DNA of 64,000 nucleotides. Source: Polaribacter aquimarinus. Its GTDB lineage: Bacteria > Bacteroidota > Bacteroidia > Flavobacteriales > Flavobacteriaceae. The number at the start of each line of letters is the position of its first letter. The first letter of the stretch is position 1. Of the stretch, positions 34,959 to 42,544 are shown piece by piece. Made by a program: the position numbers and the translations under genes. The stretch is from the NCBI RefSeq assembly GCF_003129485.1, contig NZ_QFFG01000004.1, positions 62,001 through 126,000 of the forward strand, written 5' to 3'. Under the pieces are notes generated by a model. It was not told the DNA's origin, did no database searches, and saw only the letters and a list, made by a program, of their open reading frames with translations.

Positions 34959-35564
34959 GTGAATTTAGATTATTATCAAAGACCATTTTACTTAATCTCT
35001 AAACCTGTTGTTTCAGAGATAATTAAACAACCTCATAGCAAACGAAAATCGTTTTGGAGTTTAGTGCCTGAAAAAAAATATAATTATTTAGAGGCAAAAC
35101 AGCTAATTGAATCATACTATTCGTCAATTTTGAGAGAAGTTAAGAAAATTGTTTCGACTAAATCAAAAATGTATTGGCTTCATTTATCTAGAAGAATTCT
35201 TACAAGTACTTCTGGTAAAGATAAATCACCTATAACTATTGGAGTTACACGAAAAATTATTGACGGAGCAATTGAAAAATTTGGAAAAAATACTGGTGGT
35301 ATTAATGCTTTAAGTGAAACACCTGACCCTAACTGGAACGACCAACAAATTTGGGATAATATTAATGAACCTTGGTTAAGAGATGCTGCCAACAGAAATG
35401 ATGTCATAAGAGTTGTTTCTGACCCAAATAATCCTATCAATCTTATTAATGATAAAGGACAAATTTCATTTTTTGCAAGAGAACATAATCTCTTAACAAC
35501 ACCTGTTTCACAAGGAGGTTTAGGGTATACTTACAATCCATTAACATACACATATACAAAATAA
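34959..35564 (+). CDS. Protein of unknown function, first gene of a cassette-like block
   Basis: 201 aa from GTG at 34959, 16 bases after the attC-like palindrome. No family recognised. There is no signal peptide or TM. The N-terminal half is mixed helical and basic (KQPHSKRKSFWSLVPEKK, EVKKIVSTKSKMYWLHLSRR). The C-terminal half is Asn/Pro-rich with aromatic turns (PDPNWNDQQIWDNINEPWL, GGLGYTYNPLTYTYTK). The next gene starts at once after the stop, so the two form a bicistron. The block is isolated from its neighbours by a terminator on each side, fitting a recently acquired unit. A toxin or defence role would be speculation. Confidence 0.65.
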   Translation: MNLDYYQRPFYLISKPVVSEIIKQPHSKRKSFWSLVPEKKYNYLEAKQLIESYYSSILREVKKIVSTKSKMYWLHLSRRILTSTSGKDKSPITIGVTRKIIDGAIEKFGKNTGGINALSETPDPNWNDQQIWDNINEPWLRDAANRNDVIRVVSDPNNPINLINDKGQISFFAREHNLLTTPVSQGGLGYTYNPLTYTYTK

Positions 35565-35873
35565 ATGAATAATAATTTAAAAATAAAATACGTTGACCAA
35601 AGATGGGATGGTGTTGAAGGTTGGTTGGGTAATAACAATTTATTTTGGATAAGATTGGATTTCTTTTTGGAATACTTTATATCTGGCAATTTAGAATTAT
35701 CTAAAAGATACAAGAATAAAGAATTGAGTTTAGAAAAGTATTGCGAAATGCTATTTAAAAAATTTAATGAAAAAACATTTTACAATAAGAAATTTGAATA
35801 TACTAAATATACTGAATGGTTAAATATGAAAAATCCAAAAATAAATGAAGTAATTGAATTGTTCAACAAATAA
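35565..35873 (+). CDS. Small protein of unknown function, second gene of the block
   Basis: 102 aa, starting directly after the stop of the previous gene (TAA ATG), so translation is probably coupled. It is soluble and rich in Lys, Asn and aromatic residues (VDQRWDGVEGWLGNNNLFW, LDFFLEYFISGNLELSKRY, EYTKYTEWLNMK). No known domain is recognised. Size and position are those of a partner protein (antitoxin, immunity or accessory subunit) to the 201-aa protein, but nothing in the sequence proves this. A strong terminator nested in a larger folded repeat follows 24 bases later. Confidence 0.62.
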   Translation: MNNNLKIKYVDQRWDGVEGWLGNNNLFWIRLDFFLEYFISGNLELSKRYKNKELSLEKYCEMLFKKFNEKTFYNKKFEYTKYTEWLNMKNPKINEVIELFNK

Positions 35874-35889
35874 TACAAACCACAACCAC

Positions 35890-36013
35890 GTATATAAAAA
35901 ATAGCAGAAAAGAGCTAAACCTTAAAGTTTAGTTCTTTTCTGCTATTTTAGTTTTTAAACTGAAAGTATTAGCTTTTTTAGTCTGCTACTTTTCATATAC
36001 CCGACCGTTAGCG
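35890..36013 (+). repeat. Second attC-like folded repeat at the right edge of the block
   Basis: GTATAT-AAAAAA-TAGCAGA (35890-35908) is matched by the reverse complement of TCTGCTA-CTTTTC-ATATAC (35982-36000) at 17 of 19 positions. Outside this stem, CAAC (35883-35886) faces GTTAGCG (36007-36013), with unequal unpaired bases (CAC against CCGACC) between core and stem. The enclosed region carries its own strong hairpin. The overall length (about 130 nt) and layout resemble a long attC with a large terminal structure. Confidence 0.5.
35898..35955 (+). terminator. Very strong terminator after the two unknown genes
   Basis: A 23-bp stem (35898-35920 with 35927-35949, one wobble) and a 6-nt loop are followed by AGTTTTT. 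The left arm shares TAGCAGA with the arm of the larger repeat ending at 36000, so two alternative folds compete. Confidence 0.85.
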
Positions 36014-36024
36014 AAAAATAAAAA

Positions 36025-36477
36025 TTACACGCCAAACTGCGTTAAATGATGGTCTAAATGCTTATAGAAAGAATTATTCCATTCTTGAGAGGTTAATTTC
36101 CCAAATGAATGTGATTCCTTTCCATCAAAATATGATTCTCCTAATTCTTGAGTTTGATTGATAAAATTAATTAATCGTTGTTTTTCAGTTGCAAAAACCC
36201 TTTCATCAGAAATTAAAAATTGTGGTGCGGTTCTTCCGTTTTTTGCATATGTTTTTTCTGAAACTACAATTTTCTTCACAAACAATTTTAGTATAAATTT
36301 TGTAAAAGCATTTGGTTTTGGGTGCTTATCTGTATAGACCATTTCGTAAGTTACAGCACAGTGCGCTAACATTTGTGCAACAGACATTTTACCCCACTTG
36401 GGTTGACTTTCTGAAGTAAGATTATTAATTCTCGCGATCACCTCATTAGTAACTTCTTTTGTAAAAATGTTTTTCAT
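36025..36477 (-). CDS. DUF1569 domain protein (DinB-like fold)
   Basis: 150 aa. KMSVAQMLAHCAVTYEMVYTD and the C-terminal KHLDHHLTQFGV carry the His residues expected of the metal-binding DinB-like four-helix bundle that DUF1569 adopts. SQPKWGKMSVAQM is the typical opening after a short helix. It is encoded 1 base after the holA stop region on the same strand, so it is likely co-transcribed with holA. Function unknown; metal-dependent enzyme or binding protein is inference from the fold. Confidence 0.8.
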   Translation of the reverse strand: MKNIFTKEVTNEVIARINNLTSESQPKWGKMSVAQMLAHCAVTYEMVYTDKHPKPNAFTKFILKLFVKKIVVSEKTYAKNGRTAPQFLISDERVFATEKQRLINFINQTQELGESYFDGKESHSFGKLTSQEWNNSFYKHLDHHLTQFGV

Positions 36478-36478
36478 T

Positions 36479-37480
36479 TTAATGTAAAATTTTAAATAGT
36501 AACTCTTTTAAAATATCTTTATTTGACTGATTTGCTCCTACTCCTTTACTCTTTACATCAGCATCTCTTAAAAAAGCAATATTTTGTGCAACTTTTCGCA
36601 TAGGGTAATTTCTTGCAGCCAAAAAATACTCATCAACAAAATACGGACTTACACCTAACGATTTTGCTACAGAACTTTTAGACTTGTCTTGCAAACCATG
36701 GAACATAAGCAGTTGGGTAAAAAATCCATTCAATAAAGAAATGGTCATTACCAAAGGATTATTTCTAGGATTCTCAGAAAAATAGTTGATAATTCTATTG
36801 GCTTTTATAATGTTTTGCTCTCCAACAGCTTTTCTTAATTCAAAATTATTATAATCTTTAGAAATCCCTATGTTTTCTTCGATATGGTGATCATTAATGA
36901 TAGTTTCTTTCGGAAGAATTAGCATTAACTTGCTCAATTCATTCGCTATTTTACTCAAATCAGTTCCCAAAAATTCAACCAACATTTGAGCCGCTTTGGG
37001 CTCAATTTGATACTTTTGTCCACTTAAAACTCTACGAATCCAATCTGCAACTTGATTTTCATATAGCTTTTTGCTTTCGAAAATTAATCCAGATTTTACT
37101 ATTGCTTTATGTAATTTTTTACGTTTATCAAGTTTTTTATACTTATAATTAAGCACCAAAACTGTTGTAAGTTGTGGGTTTTCTGCATAAGAAACCAACT
37201 TTTCTATAGTTCTACTTAAATCTTGAGCTTCTTTAACAATTAAAACTTGTCTTTCTGCCATCATTGGATAACGCTTTGCAGCACTTATAATATCTTCTAT
37301 ACTTGCATCTCTACCATACATTACTTGTTGATTGAAACCTTTCTCAGCTTCATCTAAGATGTTTTCTTCAATAAAATCTGAAATCTTATCGATATAATAA
37401 GGCTCATCACCCATTAAAAAATAGATAGGTTTTATATTGCCATTCTTAATATCAGAAACTATAGTTCTTATTTCGTTCAT
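36479..37480 (-). CDS. holA: DNA polymerase III subunit delta
   Basis: 333 aa clamp-loader subunit that opens the beta ring. The N-terminus IKNGNIKPIYFLMGDEPYYIDKISD is the diagnostic HolA opening (pseudo-Walker GDEPY). ILSAAKRYPMMAERQVLIVKEA-like and EFLGTDLSKIANELSKLMLI segments match domains I and II. The C-terminal domain has a collar helix region with KVAQNIAFLRDADVKSKG. Length is standard. The gene is divergent from the orphan HsdR_N gene, with only 17 bases between the start codons. Confidence 0.92.
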   Translation of the reverse strand: MNEIRTIVSDIKNGNIKPIYFLMGDEPYYIDKISDFIEENILDEAEKGFNQQVMYGRDASIEDIISAAKRYPMMAERQVLIVKEAQDLSRTIEKLVSYAENPQLTTVLVLNYKYKKLDKRKKLHKAIVKSGLIFESKKLYENQVADWIRRVLSGQKYQIEPKAAQMLVEFLGTDLSKIANELSKLMLILPKETIINDHHIEENIGISKDYNNFELRKAVGEQNIIKANRIINYFSENPRNNPLVMTISLLNGFFTQLLMFHGLQDKSKSSVAKSLGVSPYFVDEYFLAARNYPMRKVAQNIAFLRDADVKSKGVGANQSNKDILKELLFKILH

Positions 37481-37485
37481 TTTCT

Positions 37486-37493
37486 TACTTTTG
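37486..37493 (+). promoter_or_regulatory. -7 element TACTTTTG between divergent holA and HsdR_N genes
   Basis: TAnnTTTG match in the 17-bp gap, four bases before the ATG at 37498. The transcript would be leaderless, and any -33 element would lie inside holA. Confidence 0.5.
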
Positions 37494-37497
37494 ATTG

Positions 37498-37941
37498 ATG
37501 CAAAAACTCAATCTACCCACTTATGATTTTAGACTCAAAAGTAGCGAAAATAAGACGCTTATTTTTGATAATTTGAGAAAAAAATATTTGGTTTTAACTC
37601 CAGAAGAATGGGTAAGACAACATTTTGTACTTTTTTTAATTAATGAAAAAAAATATCCCAATTCGCTAATCGCAATTGAAAAGCAACTCGTTATCAACAA
37701 TCAAAAAAAAAGAACGGATATTTTAGTTTTTAACAAAAAAGGAAAACACGATATTATTGTAGAATGTAAAGCTCCTTCAATAAAAATTACACAAGATACT
37801 TTTGATCAAATTGCGCGTTATAATTTAAAACTAAAAGCCAATTATTTGATTGTTACAAATGGGTTGTCTCATTTTTATTGTAAAATGGATTTTGAAAACC
37901 AAACTTATGTTTTCTTAAAAGAAATTCCAGATTACAAGTAA
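37498..37941 (+). CDS. Stand-alone HsdR N-terminal (HSDR_N) nuclease-like domain protein
   Basis: 147 aa from the ATG at 37498. It matches the N-terminal endonuclease module of type I restriction subunit R. LTPEEWVRQHFVLFLINEKKYP is the typical lead-in, and the PD-(D/E)xK core is RTDILVFN followed by DIIVECKAPS, with Asp, Glu and Lys in catalytic positions. Only the nuclease domain is present: no helicase, HsdM or HsdS gene is nearby, so it is not a restriction system. Such single-domain proteins are widespread in flavobacteria; the role is unknown. It may be a repair or housekeeping nuclease. Confidence 0.85.
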   Translation: MQKLNLPTYDFRLKSSENKTLIFDNLRKKYLVLTPEEWVRQHFVLFLINEKKYPNSLIAIEKQLVINNQKKRTDILVFNKKGKHDIIVECKAPSIKITQDTFDQIARYNLKLKANYLIVTNGLSHFYCKMDFENQTYVFLKEIPDYK

Positions 37942-37996
37942 CTTTATTAAGAAAACTTTAGGTAAAAATTCAGTATTAAAATGTAAATTCGCAACC

Positions 37997-38995
37997 TTGA
38001 AAATAGCGATTGTCATATTAAATTGGAATGGTCAAAAACTCATAGAACAGTTTTTGCCTTCTGTTATAAATTTTAGCTCAAAAGAGGCTGATATTTATTT
38101 GGCTGACAATGCTTCAACAGATTCTTCTATACAACACGTAAGAGAGTTTTTCCCTTCTGTAAGAATTATAGAAAATGCTGTAAACGGAGGCTATGCCAAG
38201 GGGTATAATGATGCTTTACAAGCTGTAGATGCAGATATTTATTGTTTATTAAATTCTGACGTTGAAGCTACCGAAAACTGGCTACAACCTATTATTAAAG
38301 AGTTTAAGAGTGATGAAAATACAGCTATTATTCAGCCAAAATTATTAGATTATAAAAACAAAACCAAATTTGAATATGCAGGGGCAGGTGGTGGTTTTGT
38401 AGATTTATTCGGTTATCCTTATTGCAGAGGACGTGTTTTTAATCACCTAGAAACCGACAAAGGTCAGTATGATGATAACACCAACATTTTTTGGGCTTCA
38501 GGAGCTTGTTTATTTATTCGCTCTAAAGTTTACCATGAAATTGGTGGTTTAGATGAGGACTATTTTGCACACCAAGAAGAAATTGATTTATGTTGGAGAA
38601 CCCATAACATTGGTTATAATGTAAAATACGTTGGTAAATCTGTGGTTTATCACGTCGGGGGAGCTACTTTACAAGAAACTAACCCACATAAAACCTATTT
38701 AAATTTTAGAAATAGTTTATTAAATGTTGTTAAAAATGTTCCAAAAAAATGGTTTCTATTTGTTGTTTTCTCACGTTTGATTTTAGACGGAGTTGCAGGT
38801 GTTAAATTTATTTTAGAACTAAGACCAATACATACTTGGGCAATTATAAAAGCACATCTAAGTTTCTATAAAAACTGCTTTAAATTCTTAGGAAAACGCA
38901 GAAAATTATCAAAAAAGCAAGACTACAATTTACATACTAGTATTGTTTGGCAATATTTTTTACTAGGAAGAAAAAAATTTAATGAGTTGAAGTAA
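37997..38995 (+). CDS. Family 2 glycosyltransferase
   Basis: 332 aa GT-A fold enzyme. The TTG start at 37997 gives MKIAIVILNWNGQKLIEQFL. YLADNASTDSS binds the nucleotide, CLLNSDVEATENWL holds the DxD-like metal site, and ASGACLFIRSKVYHEIGGLD with EEIDLCWRTH is the acceptor and catalytic-base region. The C-terminus contains a hydrophobic, basic segment (KKWFLFVVFSRLILDG) suggesting membrane association. It is probably involved in surface polysaccharide or lipid glycosylation. A -7-like TAAATTCG ends five bases before the start. The 3' end overlaps the convergent SRPBCC gene by 17 bases. Confidence 0.88.
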   Translation: MKIAIVILNWNGQKLIEQFLPSVINFSSKEADIYLADNASTDSSIQHVREFFPSVRIIENAVNGGYAKGYNDALQAVDADIYCLLNSDVEATENWLQPIIKEFKSDENTAIIQPKLLDYKNKTKFEYAGAGGGFVDLFGYPYCRGRVFNHLETDKGQYDDNTNIFWASGACLFIRSKVYHEIGGLDEDYFAHQEEIDLCWRTHNIGYNVKYVGKSVVYHVGGATLQETNPHKTYLNFRNSLLNVVKNVPKKWFLFVVFSRLILDGVAGVKFILELRPIHTWAIIKAHLSFYKNCFKFLGKRRKLSKKQDYNLHTSIVWQYFLLGRKKFNELK

Positions 38996-39461
38996 TTTGT
39001 TTCCACTTATTTGATTCTGCATATTCTTTTATCACTTTATTTCTTTCTAACAAAAAGTTTTTCATATACCTTTCTAAAAATAAAAAATCAGCAATTTTCC
39101 CTAAAAATCCTAAAGGAGATTGATATTGAAATATATCTTTAATAATGACTTTATTGTCTTTTAAGTCGAGATAATGTTCGTGTCGAAAGCTTTTGAATGC
39201 TCCTTTTTGCATTTCATCAGCAAAAAAAATGGGTCGTTTAAAATCGGTTATTTTAGAAGTTAATTTCTGGGTAATACCTAAATGTTTTGCTTTCCATGTT
39301 ACAGTTTCACCCAAAGATATTAATCCTGCTGTTTTTCCGGCAATAGCTTTTTCTTTAGATTTTTTGGTAGAAACTTTATGCAGATCAATACTTCTTATCA
39401 AATCAAAAACAACATTAATTCTATTAGTATTTACTATCGTTTCTAATTTAATTACTGGCAT
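38979..39461 (-). CDS. SRPBCC (START-like) superfamily protein
   Basis: 160 aa. VIKLETIVNTNRINVVFDLIRSIDLH, then VTWKAKHLGITQKLTSKIT and HYLDLKDNKVIIKDIFQYQSP, fit the helix-grip cyclase/ligand-binding fold (similar to cell-division-inhibitor-annotated proteins). No signal peptide is present. The start touches the stop of tsaC (one-base overlap), so it is translationally coupled to that gene. The 3' end overlaps the GT2 gene by 17 bases on the opposite strand. Ligand unknown. Confidence 0.78.
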   Translation of the reverse strand: MPVIKLETIVNTNRINVVFDLIRSIDLHKVSTKKSKEKAIAGKTAGLISLGETVTWKAKHLGITQKLTSKITDFKRPIFFADEMQKGAFKSFRHEHYLDLKDNKVIIKDIFQYQSPLGFLGKIADFLFLERYMKNFLLERNKVIKEYAESNKWKQITSTH

Positions 39462-40081
39462 TACAAAACATCTAAACTTCCTTTACCTTCTCTTACAACT
39501 TCTGGATAATCCATAGTTAAATCAACAATTGTAGAGGCTGTATTATCACCATAACCCCCATCTATAACAACATCAACTAAGTTTCCCCACTTTTCATAAA
39601 TCAATTCAGGGTCTGTTGTATATTCTAAAATTTCATCTTCATCTCTAATAGAGGTAGATACAATCGGGTTACCTAAATTTTCTACTAAAGTTCTGATGAT
39701 ATTATTATCAGGAATACGAATTCCGACTGTTTTTTTCTTTTTAAAAACTTTTGGTAGGTTATTACTTCCTGGTAAAATAAAAGTATATGGTCCAGGCAAA
39801 GCTCTTTTTAAAATTTTAAACGTTGCAGTGTCTATTTGTTTTACATAGTCTGACAAATGACTTAAATTTTCGCAAATAAAAGAGAATTTGGCTTTATCTA
39901 ATTTTATACCTTTTATAGAGGCTATGCGCTCTAAGGCTTTGTTATTGGTAATATCACACCCCAAACCATAAACGGTATCTGTTGGATAAATTACTAATCC
40001 ACCATTCTTTAAAATCTTAACAACTTTATCTATTGCTTTTTGATTTGGGTTTTCATTGTATATTTTAATGAATTCAGCCAT
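39461..40081 (-). CDS. tsaC: L-threonylcarbamoyladenylate synthase (Sua5/YrdC family)
   Basis: 206 aa from the ATG at 40081; a five-residue extension upstream is not family-like. It makes threonylcarbamoyl-AMP for t6A modification at position 37 of ANN-decoding tRNAs. Diagnostic segments are GGLVIYPTDTVYGLGCDI, KGIKLDKAKFSFICENLSHLS, RALPGPYTFILPG and VGIRIPDN, with NPIVSTSI and the C-terminal ASTIVDLT strand. The extra C-terminal Sua5 domain is absent, so it is the short form. It sits right behind the terminator of the two-component operon and is followed by the SRPBCC gene. Confidence 0.92.
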   Translation of the reverse strand: MAEFIKIYNENPNQKAIDKVVKILKNGGLVIYPTDTVYGLGCDITNNKALERIASIKGIKLDKAKFSFICENLSHLSDYVKQIDTATFKILKRALPGPYTFILPGSNNLPKVFKKKKTVGIRIPDNNIIRTLVENLGNPIVSTSIRDEDEILEYTTDPELIYEKWGNLVDVVIDGGYGDNTASTIVDLTMDYPEVVREGKGSLDVL

Positions 40082-40094
40082 AGTATAAATATAC

Positions 40095-40130
40095 AAAAAC
40101 TCAACCTAATTTTTAATAAGTTGAGTTTTT
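40095..40130 (-). terminator. Terminator of the nusB-to-response-regulator block
   Basis: AAAAACTCAAC (40095-40105) pairs perfectly with GTTGAGTTTTT (40120-40130). Located between the response regulator stop and the tsaC start, both on the minus strand. Confidence 0.78.
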
Positions 40131-40150
40131 CTAAGGGAAGTTTTTTGTTT

Positions 40151-40852
40151 TTAAGATTTATCTACCAACCTAAAACCTTCTCCATGAATGTTTAAAATTT
40201 CTACATTTTCATCTTCTTTTAAATATTTACGAAGTTTGGCAATATAAACATCCATACTTCTCGAAGTAAAGTAATTGTCATCTCTCCAAATTTTTGTTAA
40301 TGCCAACTCACGAGGCATTAAATCGTTTTTATGAATAGCTAACATGCGCAATAATTTACTTTCTTTTGGTGATAATTTTGATGGTTCACCATCTTTACCA
40401 ACAGATAAATGACGAAGTTTAGAGTTAAAGAAGAAATTACCAATTGTAAATTCAAATTGTTCTGATTCTGCAGATTTATCAGTGTCTTTACGTTGCAAAA
40501 TAGCTTTAATTTTATGCAATAAGACTTCAGAATCGAAGGGTTTGTTTAAGTAATCATCTGCACCTACAGAATACCCTCTTAAAACATCTTCTTTTAAAGT
40601 TTTTGCTGTTAAAAATATAATTGGCACTTCTTTATTTGTACTTCTTATATCTTGTGCTAAAGAAAAACCATCCTTACGAGGCATCATAACATCAAGAATA
40701 CATAAATCATAATCACTATTTTTAAACATAATTAGACCTTCTATTCCGTCTTTTGCATGCGTAACGTTATAATCGTTTAATGCTAAATAATCTTTTAAAA
40801 CTGTTCCAAAATTTGGATCGTCTTCAACTAATAAAATCTTTTTGCTTCCCAT
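40151..40852 (-). CDS. OmpR-type response regulator (RprY-like)
   Basis: 233 aa. The receiver domain (residues 1-120) has the acidic pair VEDD, the phospho-acceptor Asp in YDLCILDVMMP (near residue 54), and the signalling Thr and Lys in IIFLTAKT and DYLNKPFD. The C-terminal winged-helix DNA-binding domain (about 135-230) contains LSPKESKLLRMLAIH and SRSMDVYIAKLRKYL. The partner kinase gene ends 13 bases upstream. Sequence style matches the RprX/RprY pair of Bacteroidota; target genes unknown. Confidence 0.9.
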   Translation of the reverse strand: MGSKKILLVEDDPNFGTVLKDYLALNDYNVTHAKDGIEGLIMFKNSDYDLCILDVMMPRKDGFSLAQDIRSTNKEVPIIFLTAKTLKEDVLRGYSVGADDYLNKPFDSEVLLHKIKAILQRKDTDKSAESEQFEFTIGNFFFNSKLRHLSVGKDGEPSKLSPKESKLLRMLAIHKNDLMPRELALTKIWRDDNYFTSRSMDVYIAKLRKYLKEDENVEILNIHGEGFRLVDKS

Positions 40853-40865
40853 CTTGTTATACTTT

Positions 40866-42434
40866 TTAAATTATTGGTAATTTTACTGTAAATATGCTTC
40901 CTTTTCCTTTTTCACTTTCTACAAATACTGTCCCATGATGTTTATCAACAATTTCTTTTACGTATGCTAAACCTAAACCATGCCCTTTAACATCATGAAT
41001 ATTTCCTTTTTGTTCTCTATAAAATTTATCGAAAATTTGTTTTTGAACTGCTTTACTCATCCCAATCCCTTCATCTTTAATTTTAAAGAGAAAATTTTTA
41101 TTGGTACTCTCAGTATAAACATCAATTCTAGGAGCACCGTTAGAATATTTTAAAGCATTCTCTAACATATTAACAACAACATTAGTAAGGTGAAATTGAT
41201 TGCCTAAAATTTCTGAAGTAATCGCCTCAAAATGTGTATTAATTGTTCCTTTCCTATCATTTATCAATAAACTAACATGCGTAATTGCATCATCAATTAT
41301 GTCGTGCATATCTAATGCTTCCTTACTAATTTCTATTTGATTTTTTTCTAATCTAGAGATTCTTAAAACATTTTCTACTTGAGAATGCATTCTTTTATTC
41401 TCATCCCGAATCATTTGGACATATCGCAGTACTTTATCATTATCATCAATGATTTTTGGGTTCTTAATAGAATCTAAAGCCAAATTTATTGTTGCAATTG
41501 GTGTTTTAAATTCGTGTGTCATATTATTAATGAAATCTGTTTTGATTTCTGATATTTTTTTCTGCCGAATTAATTGATATAATGAACTAGAAAAAGCTAT
41601 AATAATAATGAATATAAAAAATAGAGATAATAACAATATACTTGAAATACCTGACAAAATATGTTCGTTTTTTGTTGGAAATGTTACATATAACCAGTAA
41701 TCAACTTTTCCGTCTGGGTCATAAAATAAAGGGTATGGATAACTGTCTTTTTTATCTATAGTGTAATATCCAGATTTTAATTTTGTTGCTAATCCATCTT
41801 TGCTATACACTCCATATTTAAATCCTAGCGATATATTTCTTTTTTCTAGTTCTTTTTTAATAAGGACATTCAACTCCCTGTTACTAATTCTTTGGTAAAT
41901 TGGTTTTTTACTATTTACATCTCTATAAAACTCAGAAAATTGACTTCGTTCCAAATCGGACAATCGTTTTGTATAAGAAAACCTTTTGTTATCTGATGCT
42001 GAGAAAATATTATCAACCCCTTTGATATGCATAGTCTGAAAAAAGTCTTTTTTTCCAGTTATACGTTTGTAAATGAGAGTATCATTATCAAGAAAATCTG
42101 TTGGAATTTTAAAATTCTCTTCTAAAATAGTAGCACCAAAAGTAAATCTTTGGTTGTTAACCGTATCTATTTGCTGAAATAAGTAATTCTTAATTCCTGC
42201 ATTATCTGCTAAACCTTTATTTTCTATGATGTCATTAATGTTTTTTTCAAATTGAGCTTCTTCCTTTTCATTAATCTTCTCAGAAACACTACCTAAAGAT
42301 TTTTGAACATCATTTTGAAACTGCTCTTTCTTACTTTCTACGGCATTGTTTATCCAATATAATTGTACAGCAATAATTCCAATTAAGGAAACACTCATTA
42401 ATACAACAATAAGCACAAACATTTTTTTGCCCAT
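40866..42434 (-). CDS. Membrane sensor histidine kinase (RprX-like)
   Basis: 522 aa. TM1 is at about 5-27 (FVLIVVLMSVSLIGIIAVQL), a periplasmic sensor of about 240 residues follows, and TM2 lies near 265-288 (ILLLSLFFIFIIIIAFSSSL). The H-box is FINNMTHEFKTPIATI with the phosphorylated His near residue 307. The ATP-binding N-, G1- and G2-boxes are MLENALKYS, KDEGIGMS and GHGLGLAYVKEI. It is transcribed just ahead of its response regulator. A TAACTTTG element ends four bases before the ATG, so this pair can be transcribed separately from the coaE-side genes, possibly as leaderless mRNA. Confidence 0.92.
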   Translation of the reverse strand: MGKKMFVLIVVLMSVSLIGIIAVQLYWINNAVESKKEQFQNDVQKSLGSVSEKINEKEEAQFEKNINDIIENKGLADNAGIKNYLFQQIDTVNNQRFTFGATILEENFKIPTDFLDNDTLIYKRITGKKDFFQTMHIKGVDNIFSASDNKRFSYTKRLSDLERSQFSEFYRDVNSKKPIYQRISNRELNVLIKKELEKRNISLGFKYGVYSKDGLATKLKSGYYTIDKKDSYPYPLFYDPDGKVDYWLYVTFPTKNEHILSGISSILLLSLFFIFIIIIAFSSSLYQLIRQKKISEIKTDFINNMTHEFKTPIATINLALDSIKNPKIIDDNDKVLRYVQMIRDENKRMHSQVENVLRISRLEKNQIEISKEALDMHDIIDDAITHVSLLINDRKGTINTHFEAITSEILGNQFHLTNVVVNMLENALKYSNGAPRIDVYTESTNKNFLFKIKDEGIGMSKAVQKQIFDKFYREQKGNIHDVKGHGLGLAYVKEIVDKHHGTVFVESEKGKGSIFTVKLPII

Positions 42435-42438
42435 GAAA

Positions 42439-42446
42439 CAAAGTTA
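42439..42446 (-). promoter_or_regulatory. -7 element TAACTTTG for the kinase/regulator operon
   Basis: Minus-strand TAnnTTTG match with four bases (TTTC) before the ATG at 42434. It predicts transcription starting at the initiation codon. Confidence 0.5.
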
Positions 42447-42544
42447 AGGCTTTTAAAAAAAGTCTTTTGCTGTTTTTGAAATAAAACAAGTGTTTTAGTT
42501 AAAATTTAAGAGTTATTTAACAAAAAAAGTAAATTTATAAAAAA

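Noticed and set aside
34959..35873. Definite toxin-immunity pair
   Set aside because: Context is suggestive only; no toxin motif, secretion signal or known immunity domain is visible.
37498..37941. Type I restriction-modification locus
   Set aside because: Only the HsdR N-terminal nuclease domain is encoded; no helicase, methylase or specificity gene is in the neighbourhood.
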